A DNA stretch of 15,892 nucleotides from Stephanodiscus triporus (lineage: Eukaryota > Bacillariophyta > Thalassiosirophyceae > Thalassiosirales > Thalassiosiraceae), in assembly GCA_036939755.1 (NCBI GenBank), contig JALLAZ010000409.1:1-15892 (forward strand). The letters are read 5' to 3'. The notes under the pieces are model-generated. The model was not told where the DNA came from and searched no databases. It was given only the letters and a program-made list of their open reading frames with translations. Of this stretch, positions 8,285-15,892 are shown one piece after another (within the stretch, counting starts at the first letter, position 1; every line of letters begins with the position of its first letter). Made by a program: the position numbers and the translations under genes.

Positions 8285-8468
8285 GAACAGGCGGCGATAG
8301 CAATGTTCCCGCCATTTTGCGTTTGAATTCCTTTTGGTCAAAAAGTTCCGGATTCCCATGTGTAGATATTCACTATTAAATTCTACTCCGTCTTTTTTTT
8401 TGCCGAGTGATTTTGACCAAAAGGAATTCAAACGCAAATCGGCGGGAACGTTGAATCGCCGCGTGTTC
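8285..8468. repeat. Long inverted repeat, arms about 58 bp, spacer about 67 bp
   Basis: The left arm (8285-8343) is the near-perfect reverse complement of the right arm (8411-8468). The innermost ~29 bases, including TTTTGACCAAAAGGAATTCA, match without error; the outer half has a handful of mismatches and one or two single-base gaps. A transcript would fold into a long hairpin like a small-RNA precursor, and the structure is also typical of a MITE or foldback element. It lies about 410 bp upstream of the myosin start codon. Confidence 0.88.
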
Positions 8469-8880
8469 TCCTCTGTGTAGTCGTAGTACACATACGAGGG
8501 CGGTACATACCTAGAGTTCGACACACAAAAGATCCATGGATTGTTCTCTCTATCTACTACTCTACTCTACATAATAATATTATCTCCCCGAAGGGCGGGC
8601 GGGGCGCCGAGGGTCTCATGGATGTGAAAAAGGCGACACAATAACAATAATAAAAGTAATTGCCCTCATCGCCCGCGCCGCCTGCGCCTCATTCATCTCA
8701 GCGGTGCCGTGCCCAAAGCCAAAACAGCCGGCCACTGCCACGGATCGGCCAAATAAATAAACCATTCCTATCATTCCAACCATCGCCAGGAGGGGGGCGA
8801 AGGTCGGTAATAACAGAGGAGGGGGGGAACTACATAAATAAATACCTAAGTAGGTAGGGTAACATTCCACGAACAGCAGC

Positions 8881-11800
8881 ATGGAGAAGGGTCAGACCGT
8901 CTGGCTCCGCTCCCCGGCGTCGGCGTGGGGCTGGGTCCCAGCCGTGGTGCACGACCGCGCCGAGCTCGTCGTGAAGGGCGTGCCGGTCCTCGAGCTGACG
9001 CTGCGGGACGATCCCCGCTTCGGCGCGGCCGCCGCCCGGGGGGGGGTTGGGGGGCAGCAGGCGGTCTTCCAGGAGCTCCAGCGCTCGCGGGAACTGCCGT
9101 CCGGCGACGCCGACGGCTACCACAGCCCGCTAGTTCCCTTCGAGTACTCCTTCCGCATCGACCGCGACGACGCCGCGTCCGGCAACGACGACGACGACGG
9201 CGCGCTGTCGGAGGTCAAGATACGCGACGACTACGACGGGCACGGCGTGGACCGGACCGACGACCTCATCGGTCTCGCGCACCTCCACGAGCCTGCGATA
9301 CTCCACGCCCTGCGGACCAGGTACGACGACGACGTCATATACACCAACACCGGGCCGATCCTCATCGCCATCAACCCCTTCAAGAGGATGGACGACCTGT
9401 ACGGCGAGGAGGTCATGGAGGTGTACAGGAGGGGGGGCGATATGGCGGCGGCGGCGGCGGAGGCCGCCGTCAAGGCCGCCAAGGCCGTCAAGAAGAGCAC
9501 GAGCAGGGGCGATCTGCGCGAATCGAAGAAGAGGGGGGCCGTCGTTGACGAGGCGGCGGGCAGGCGCCTGCCGCCCCACGTCTACCGCACCGCCAACGAC
9601 GCCTACAGGGCGATGTTGAGGGGCATCGAGATGAACTCCCTGGCGGGGGCGGGGGGGAAGGCGGGAGGGGGGGGGGCGGGGGGTAAGGGCAAGAAGCACG
9701 ACGACGACGTCGCCGCGCCGACGAATCAGTCGATTCTCGTGTCGGGCGAATCGGGAGCCGGGAAGACCGTCACCACCAAGTTCGTACTGAATTACCTCGC
9801 CATGCTCTCCAGGAAGGTCGAGGAGGGCGAGGCGAGGGCGGGGATCGCCGCCGCCGCCGCCGCAGCGGACGAGAAGCACGCGGAACAGGTCCTCCAATCC
9901 AATCCCATCCTGGAGGCATTCGGGAACGCCCGCACGATACGCAACGACAACTCCTCGAGGTTCGGAAAGTACATCGACGTGCAATTCTCGACGAAGGGGA
10001 AGCTCGTGGGCGCGTCCATCGACACCTACCTCCTCGAGAAGGTTCGACTCATACAGCAGACGCACGGCGAGCGCAACTTTCACGTTTTTTACCAATTCCT
10101 CGAGAGCGCGTCCGCCGAAGAGCGCGACTCGTACCACCTGGGGGACATGGGATTGGACGACTTCGCGTTGGTGAACAGGAGCGGAACGTACGACAGGAGG
10201 GACATGGTCAGCGATTCGGACATGCACACCGAGATGATGGATGCCATGGTGAGAGATTAGTCGAGAGTTTTGTTTTGTGCGGGCGCAGCATGCTCGTATG
10301 TTCTTTCATGCATGCCACCTCCCAAGCGATCTTTTCCAACTGGCCCTCAACTCTCTCGCCTTCGTTATTTGTCGCACACGCACGCACGCACTCCCTCACC
10401 AAGAAAATCATGGGATTCGATCAAGAAACGATCGGAGATATCATGCGCGTCGTCGTCGCCATCCTCTACGCGGGAAACATGAGCTTCTCTGAAACGAACC
10501 ACGGCGAGACCTGCATCCTCGATGAGGACGGTGCGTCCCTCACCGTCGCTGACCTCCTCGGTGTATCATACGAGAATCTCGCCGCGTCTCTGACGAAGCG
10601 CGTGCTTATCGTCAGGGAGGGGAACATCACCAAGAACCTCAACGCCAAGCAAGCGTACAAGGCGGCGGAGGGACTCTTAAAGTCGATCTACGGCGCCAAC
10701 TTCGACTACATTGTCAATGCGATCAATCGGAGCATACGCTCCGAACAACAGGCGAAGGACAAGCGACAGAAGGATACGTCTGCGTACATCGGCGTCCTCG
10801 ATATTTTCGGGTTCGAGACGTTTCAAGTCAACTCCTTCGAGCAGCTCTGCATCAATTACACCAACGAAACGTTGCAGCAGCATTTCAACCAGCACGTCTT
10901 CAAGATGGAACAGCAGGTGATTTATTTTTATCATTGTACCAACACACACACACACACACACACACGCACACCCATCCCTTGTTCGTATTACCAACACACC
11001 ATCTTTGTCGCTCTCTTCCTCCCTCGACAGGAGTATGAGCGGGAAGGCATCCTGTGGAAATTCATCAGCTTTCCTGACAATCAAGACGTCGTGAGTGTTC
11101 GACAACCGAAGATACATCCGAAAAATTGTTCGCGATACTGATCCATAGCGTCTCACACTCGCGTGCGTCCTACTTTTTTTGCTTGCATCCCCCCCCTCCT
11201 CGAATGTATAGCTGGACGTGAGTGTTCGACGACCGAAGACGCCCGTGGCCTCGTTCGCGCTGTGCACCCACATTTTCTCTGAAAATTTGTTTTCGAGTAT
11301 ACCGATCTTGGCGTCTCAAACTCACGGGCCATCGTCTTTTTTTGTATGTTTTTCATCCCCTCCCCACTTTTCTCCTCCACCCCTCGAATATAGTTGATCA
11401 GTATGAAAAACGTGGGAATATTTGCAGCGTTGGATGAGCAATGCATTGTCGAGTGGGGATCTGACGCCAAATTTGTACAGACGTTGTACAAACGCTGCGA
11501 TAAGAACGATCGGTTCGAGGCCACGATGAAACAGAAGCCTTCCTGCAAGTTTAGCATCGATCATTATGCTGGGTTGGTGGAGTATTCGACAGATGATTGG
11601 ATCGAAAAAAATAAGGATCAACTACCAATGGCATCGGCAGAGTTGCTCATGTCGTCTAACTTTGGCTATATTGGAAAGTTGCAGGTAAGCTTACGTTCCA
11701 ACAGAGGAGTCCCGCCGCCCGAAAAAAATTGCATGCAATTCTCACTCTCTGATGCATCACACATGCAGAGCTTTGTGAGGGCCGAAGGCTCGGGAGGACG

Positions 11801-14800
11801 AGGTTCCGTCGCCATGAAGTCCGTGGCCGCCAAATTTTCTGAACAGCTCGTCGACTTGCGAGCGCGCATCAACGCAACCGCCCCACACTACATTCGCTGC
11901 CTCAAGCCAAATGACGCACTCCTCGCCGATGATTTTGATCCCAAGCAGATTGTGGAGCAGCTTCGTTACTCGGGGGTTTTGGAAGCTGTGAGGGTAAGCC
12001 GTGCTGGCTACCCAACTCGCTACCCCCACAGCCAGTTCTTGTCTCGTTACTACATGTTGGGGGATCTTGGGCAAGACGGTACGAAGCGAAATAAGGACAT
12101 GCAGCAGTTGGTAAAACACATTTCCAAACATATTTGGGAAGCTGACCTGAAGAAGTCTCAGGCTAGGGAGCTTGTCGCACAGACGCAAGCCATGGAGAGA
12201 AAGGGGGTGAGACACGAGATGAATTTACTCCGCTGTGTTGTGATATTGGCAAACTGACCATGCATTTTTTTCTTCAATTGTCAGAGTGGAAGTTATCAAC
12301 TTAAACTAACCCAAAGCGCCGCGAAGAAGAAGAAAAAGAAGAGGTTGAATGCACAAAGCAACATCGAGATTCCAGAAACTTTAGGAGAGTTCGAGAGATT
12401 GGACTTTGGCACTCGTTGCGCCGTAGCCGGACTGCAGTTGGGACGGACCAAGGTCTTCTTGCGACGGGAGGCATTCGATCGCATTGAGAATCTTCGTGTA
12501 GCTATCTTGGGCAAGTCTGCGCGGGTAATCCAGGCTAAGATGCGCGGAAGGGTGCACCGCATACGTTACCTCCGCCTTCGGAAGGCGACCATACGGTGCC
12601 AGGCTATGATTCGTTTTTTCCTCGCCAACCTCGAACTCATTAGGGCAAAGAACAAGGCGAGGATCGAAAAGTGGGCCTCGACGAAGATTCAGATGGCTTA
12701 TCGTAGGTACACATTCCGCAACCTCGGTGCCGACAGAAAACAACGGATGATTGATGCTGCTATTAAGATGCAGGCCTTTACCCGTGGATCCTTGACGAGA
12801 TTGCATTTGGATGACAAACTCGTCGCAAAGAAGCAGGTGGGGCATCGCCTATCTATCGCAGCAGTACCCTCAGCCCCGGTGGTGATTTTCCGAACAGGCC
12901 CGACATTGGAAGAGATTGAAGAGCGGTTGGCCAATGCCAAAAAACTGTTTCAGTTGCTCAGTGAAGAAAAATGGGATGCCGCCATCGCTCTCATGGAGGA
13001 GCATGATAAGTTAGCTGAGCAAAAGGAAGAAGAAACAGGAAGACTGCCGTTACATATTGTCGCACAATACAACCTTCACCAGGTTTTTGAGAAAACATAC
13101 AAGTTATATCCCGCGGCTGAAGACGTCTTTGACTTAGAAGGTCGATTGCCCATCCATGTTGCTGCAGAGCACGATGCGTTGGTACCGGTCAAGTCCCTTC
13201 TTGCCAAGCATCCGGCAGGAGCTGATACCATGATGTTGAGGCCTACTAGGCGCTCTGGTGGAGGCATTCCTCTTCATGTAGCGTGTAGGATTAATGCATC
13301 GGGTGCAGTGATTACTGCACTTTTATCCAACAACTTCAATTCTGCAAAGAAATGCGATGCCAATGGAGACCTTCCAATCCATCTCTTGCTCCGTAATGGC
13401 ACTCACGTGTCTGGAGCCGTCGTTCAGGCCCTGCTTGACACTTATCCCACTGCTGCAATGAGAGCGGATATGTATTGTGATCTCCCATTGAGCGTCGCGC
13501 TGAAGCAGGGGTGCAAACCTGAAGTAGTGAAAACTTTGCTCATGCACAATCCTGATGCTGCAAAGGTACAAAACGGCAGGGATGGCCACAGCCCTCTCTT
13601 TTTGGCGTTCCAGCATCATGCTGATGACAAGACTATTCTTGGGCTAATGAATCATGCACCAGATGTAAGTTTTTCAATATTTTGAGTGTGGACCATTCGA
13701 ATGACACTTTGCCCAACTTTTCTATTCGTACGTCATGATATCCTCCCCAGCTCATTGTGGCCACTGACAAGAGGACAGGAATGCTGCCTATCGAAATGGC
13801 AACCAAGCAGAGGCACTCGAAAACCATCATCTATGATCTCCTCAAACGTGACATGCCCATTGATATGAAAGAAAAGGCCAAAGCAAAGCTAATTCCTCAT
13901 CAATACTCCTGGAATCATTTGGTTTCCAATGCCGAAGATCTCTACCATGACGTCGTGAAGAAGGTTCTTCTGCAGTGTAGCCAGCCCCAGGTCCTTGCCT
14001 TGGCGCAAGTTGAGAACAAACGGGGTGAAATCCCGTTGGCAACTGCCACACCTCTTTGCAAGCACGAGTTCCGTGTTATGTTCAGGCTTTTTCACACGCT
14101 TGAGATTGTAGACCAAAATCCAGCATTTGAGAACGTGGAAAGTGGCATCCAGATTTTCTATGCACTTCGTTTCTCTCCTCCGAAAGAAATGTATGGGTAC
14201 TTTACTTCTTTGTATCAAGATGACAAGAAGGAGAATAATTTCATCGAAGTGTGGGACAAATCAACTGTTGTGGACAATGACGAAGTTTTTCCCGATATTT
14301 CGGCCATGGATGACAAGCAAAGATTGGATTTTATTCAAAATGAAAAGGGGATGAGGGTCATTGCAAAGCTTACATCAAGATCCGACATAGTTGAGGGTGA
14401 ATTATCAAAGAGGAAAGACTACAAGTTGTCTCGTCACTACGTTCCTGCCATCATGAGTATTCACCACACTATGCTACATGCAGCATACTCGGAGGCAATG
14501 GCAGATCCATCCTACTGCATTACAATGGAAGCTGCGGACATAACGTGCGAAAATCTCTTTCTTGACATTAGGAAAAATGGTGGCACTTTCCCCAGGGAGG
14601 CTCTGAAGTGTATTGCAATGTCGCTGTTGCACATTCACGAGCGTGGTCTTGTGCATGGTGACTTTGGCTCTCACAACACTGCCAAGTTTGGAGACCGCTG
14701 GAAAACGTTGGGCGTCAGGGAATGTGTAGCCATAGGACAGATGACAAATCCGAAGAGAGGCTTTTTCCACCCACCTGAGGCTGTGAGCTTGGAAACTAGA

Positions 14801-15544
14801 AATGTCTCCCTTGGAGACAAGAATGTCGGAGCATCAGTTGTACCCGTTGCTAGCGACGTTACATATGATATTTGGGCCTATGGTGTTGTCTTCTATGAGG
14901 CCATCTGTGGATTGCCCCTTTCTCCATACAGGTCTCTTCACAAAGCGAAGAGAGCACTGACAACCGCCGAGCTGTTCAAGGTTGGGCAATGGGATGATCG
15001 TAGTCTTAGGAAGGCTCTGAACCACATCAATAATAATGAAAATGCCAGAGATTTGTTGAAGAAGGTAAGAACTAGGAAATGGAAAAGCGAGCTGCACACC
15101 TTTTATTTTAAGAAATTTCACTCTAACCCCTTTTTCCCTCTCTCGTAACAGTTGCTGCATCCCAATCCAAACTCACGCGCGCAATCTATGCGCGATGTTT
15201 TGGGCCATCCGTTCTTCGGTATTGGAAAGCTTGCAGGAGTGGCTCCTGTTTTCGTTCGGCCCACACTTGGAGCCCCCCACAAGGAGGAGACCCCTGTATT
15301 GGAGGAGACACCTTTCTTGATTGAAACAGAGAAAAACAGTGCACCTGCTCTTTCGGGGCCAGGACCTTCTCCACAGCCTCCCATGACAAATTCCAAACCG
15401 AAGGCGATTGTAAAAGGGCCAGAGCCCACCCGGCTGACGCAATCTGCGCCTGCTGCTGCTCTGAATCCCACTCCAGCGCCGATTCCAGATGTGCAAAAGA
15501 AGTCCAAATTTGGAATCAAGGGAGTGTTTGGGAAGAAGAAATAA
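8881..15544 (+). CDS. Myosin heavy chain with IQ motifs, ankyrin-like repeats and C-terminal kinase-like domain (9 exons)
   Basis: Exons are 8881-10248, 10404-10916, 11031-11090, 11212-11217, 11394-11684, 11769-12206, 12285-13664, 13751-15064 and 15152-15544, giving 1920 residues; every junction is GT-AG and phase 0. The motor (about 1-965) has the P-loop GESGAGKT (289-296), switch I NDNSSRFGKY (355-364), switch II DIFGFE (589-594), the actin-binding stretch HYIRCLKPND (786-795), the relay/SH1-type helix and VSRAGYPTR, and converter end LGRTKVFLR (943-951). It should therefore be an actin-activated ATPase. About four IQ-like motifs follow (970-1065), a likely light-chain neck. Ankyrin-like repeats with x-LP(I/L)H-x-A cores run from about 1142 to 1450. 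A kinase-fold domain spans about 1545-1815: HGDFGSHN catalytic loop (1654-1661), HPPEA (1692-1696), DIWAYGVVFYEA (1725-1736), HPFF (1809-1812). The tail ends in a Pro-rich region and a Lys-rich end. The start has A at -3 and G at +4. Confidence 0.9.
9421..9720 (+). other. Low-complexity insertions before the myosin P-loop
   Basis: Two insertions interrupt the conserved motor sequence ahead of the P-loop. One is Ala/Lys-rich (residues about 186-228) between VYRR and the PPHVYRTANDAYRAML helix. The other is Gly/Lys-rich (about 254-280) between that helix and the strand leading into GESGAGKT. In ordinary myosins these joins are short. The DNA is almost pure G runs in places (9645-9683). A GTAAGG within it does not give a usable intron, since the nearest fitting acceptor would leave 47 bp and shift the frame. 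Confidence 0.75.
10249..10403 (+). other. Myosin intron 1 (155 bp, phase 0)
   Basis: Donor GTGAGAG after codon 456 and acceptor CACCAAG before AAA ATC ATG. Splicing restores MDAM-KIMGF, the usual myosin sequence ahead of the IL..GN(I/M).F helix. An in-frame TAG lies right after the donor, so reading through ends the protein. Confidence 0.88.
10917..11030 (+). other. Myosin intron 2 (114 bp, phase 0) with an (AC)12 microsatellite
   Basis: Donor CAG-GTGATT and acceptor CGACAG-GAG. Splicing joins FKMEQQ to EYEREGI, the canonical end of the switch II helix. An uninterrupted (AC)12 run lies at 10942-10965 and is a likely polymorphic marker. Confidence 0.9.
11091..11211 (+). other. Myosin intron 3 (121 bp), paralogous to intron 4
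   Basis: Starts GTGAGTGTTCGACAACCGAAGA and ends CTCCTCGAATGTATAG. Intron 4 starts GTGAGTGTTCGACGACCGAAGA and ends CCCCTCGAATATAG. Internal blocks also align (GAAAAATTGTT, CGATC/CGTCTCA.ACTC, TTTTTTTG, CATCCCC). The two are evident copies; intron 4 carries about 55 extra bases. Confidence 0.9.
11212..11217 (+). other. 6-nt microexon encoding Leu-Asp
   Basis: The six bases CTGGAC lie between an AG acceptor and a GTGAGTG donor, in phase 0. Including them gives FPDNQDV-LD-LISMKNVGIFAALDEQC, matching the myosin consensus in which Asn-Gln-Asp/Pro is followed by x-Leu/Ile-Asp-Leu-Ile. Skipping them would remove exactly Leu648-Asp649 in frame. No other reading supplies these two residues. Confidence 0.85.
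11218..11393 (+). other. Myosin intron 4 (176 bp), paralogous to intron 3
   Basis: GT-AG intron whose first 22 and last 16 bases nearly match those of intron 3; the middle contains an additional ~55 bp. The acceptor TATAG precedes TTG ATC AGT ATG (LISM). Confidence 0.9.
11685..11768 (+). other. Myosin intron 5 (84 bp), stop-free and a multiple of three
   Basis: Donor CAG-GTAAGC and acceptor CATGCAG, followed by AGC TTT GTG. The intron contains no in-frame stop, so unspliced message would still encode the full protein with 28 extra residues between GKLQ (743-746) and SFVRAEG. This is the position of the variable actin-binding surface loop 2 in myosins. Splicing is favoured by the good donor and by the loop length. 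Confidence 0.8.
12207..12284 (+). other. Myosin intron 6 (78 bp, phase 0)
   Basis: Donor GTGAGAC after AAG GGG and acceptor TTGTCAG before AGT GGA AGT. It carries an in-frame TGA. It falls in a family-atypical, Lys-rich insertion of the converter region (residues about 845-925, with AAKKKKKKR at 904-912). Confidence 0.85.
13665..13750 (+). other. Myosin intron 7 (86 bp, phase 0)
   Basis: Donor GTAAGTT after GAT (Asp1352) and acceptor TCCCCAG before CTC ATT GTG. It lies inside the ankyrin-like region; joining the exons restores the repeat that continues TGMLPIEMATKQ. An in-frame TGA occurs in the intron. Confidence 0.9.
15065..15151 (+). other. Myosin intron 8 (87 bp, phase 0)
   Basis: Donor GTAAGAA after AAG AAG and acceptor CGTAACAG before TTG CTG CAT. 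Splicing restores RDLLKK-LLHPNPNSRAQSMRDVLGHPFF, the typical end of a kinase domain. Without splicing the frame meets a stop at 15146-15148. Confidence 0.92.
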
Positions 15545-15892
15545 TTCCATTTAGGGATATATATAATATATATATATATTTGTGTATTCTGTCTTTTCCT
15601 TTTTAAAGTTGAAATCTCTCCTCCGCTGGCTATAATTTCTGTCTTATTGTCGTCCCTGTTCTTCAACCATTTTATTCCACGCCCCAGGCTTGCATCTGAA
15701 TTTCCATTCTGCTTGTCTGCCATCATACTTGCCCAGCTGCTCCGTGGTAGCTAAGGGAAATGGTTTTCCCTCAATCAGATGTTGGAGTCATCAACTCAAA
15801 GCCTATCCCCGAATGACGCCCCAGGCAAATTTCCATGCTGCTTGTCTGCCATCATACTTGCCCAGCTGCTCCGTGGTAGCTAAGGGAAATGG
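15545..15892. other. Myosin 3' flank with AT run and a direct repeat
   Basis: The 3' UTR begins with an AT-dinucleotide tract (15557-15579), followed by T-rich sequence. From about 15679 a repeat begins that continues to the window edge. No gene is seen. Confidence 0.6.
15679..15892. repeat. Direct repeat, period about 129-137 bp, cut by the window end
   Basis: ACGCCCCAGGC starts both copies (15679 and 15816). They share an almost identical block from TTCCA(T/G).CTG through TGCTTGTCTGCCATCATACT and on to GGTAGCTAAGGGAAATGG (15702-15763 and 15831-15892). Between the copies lies a small hairpin, AGGGAAA-TGGT-TTTCCCT (15754-15771). The second copy ends exactly at the window edge, so the array may continue. 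The high identity of the block suggests recent duplication. Confidence 0.85.

Larger units (their letters stand above)
6755..8880. other. Gene-poor 2.1-kb spacer with decayed repeats
   Basis: The left end is the 3' flank of the membrane-protein gene and the right end (about 8550-8880) is the promoter and 5' UTR of the myosin gene. The middle holds no supported gene. Its two longest frames (7422-7838 plus and 8156-8524 minus) show no family motif. The first overlaps a diverged repeat and the second is largely made of an inverted repeat. A short ATC run occurs near 7957-7972. It is probably degenerate mobile or repeat DNA. Confidence 0.55.

Noticed and set aside
8156..8524. 122-codon minus-strand frame as a protein gene
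   Set aside because: Most of it is made of the two arms of an inverted repeat, and no known motif is seen; a chance frame is likelier.
9683..9729. Possible intron (GTAAGG ... AATCAG) inside the Gly-rich insertion
   Set aside because: It would be only 47 bp and would shift the frame before the P-loop.
9130..10227. 365-codon minus-strand open frame opposite myosin exon 1
   Set aside because: It mirrors the GAC/GTC-rich codons of the myosin motor, shows no family motif, and the plus strand has unmistakable P-loop and switch motifs.
11993..11998. GTAAGC within myosin exon 6 as a splice donor
   Set aside because: The codons through it read EAVRVSRAGYPTR, a conserved motor segment, so the sequence is coding; it is only a cryptic donor.
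15118..15726. 202-codon minus-strand frame opposite the last myosin exon
   Set aside because: It crosses an AT-dinucleotide tract and the opposite strand is clearly coding with a consensus splice acceptor.

Overview
The window looks like nuclear DNA of a diatom (a stramenopile alga), probably one with GC-rich coding regions such as the thalassiosiroid centrics. The assignment is inferred from four things. A Calvin-cycle type enzyme carries a signal peptide ending in an SSAF-GP motif, the ASAF-type plastid targeting of diatoms. Introns are short (78-176 bp). The exons of several genes are dense in GAC/GTC codons, which produces long antisense shadow ORFs. The ankyrin-type and kinase-type tail of the myosin resembles diatom proteins.

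Layout from left to right: 1-1562 is AT-rich, gene-poor DNA with a perfect 19-bp inverted repeat and a diverged ~207-bp direct repeat. A tRNA-Ala(CGC) lies at 1563-1634 (minus). A plastid-targeted ribulose-phosphate 3-epimerase lies at 2102-2902 (minus). A bZIP transcription factor lies at about 4286-5272 (minus), with a coding-like stretch lacking its own ATG at 3641-4080 that may be its 3' exon. A two-exon gene for an unrecognised, probably mitochondrial, membrane protein lies at 5946-6754 (plus), divergent from the bZIP gene. A 2.1-kb gene-poor stretch with decayed repeats and a 58-bp inverted repeat separates it from the largest gene.

That gene (8881-15544, plus) spans nine exons and reads as one 1920-residue protein: a complete myosin motor with unusual low-complexity insertions, about four IQ motifs, a series of ankyrin-like repeats, and a C-terminal protein-kinase fold that keeps the HxD...N catalytic loop but appears to lack the DFG aspartate. 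All eight introns are phase 0. One exon is only 6 nt long (Leu-Asp) and lies between two introns that are visibly copies of each other. The window ends in a direct repeat of roughly 130 bp cut by the window edge.

The genes do not form one pathway: they are independent eukaryotic genes. The items most worth a second look are the myosin-ankyrin-pseudokinase architecture and the duplicated introns around the 6-nt microexon. All readings come from the sequence by eye; no alignments or searches were run.
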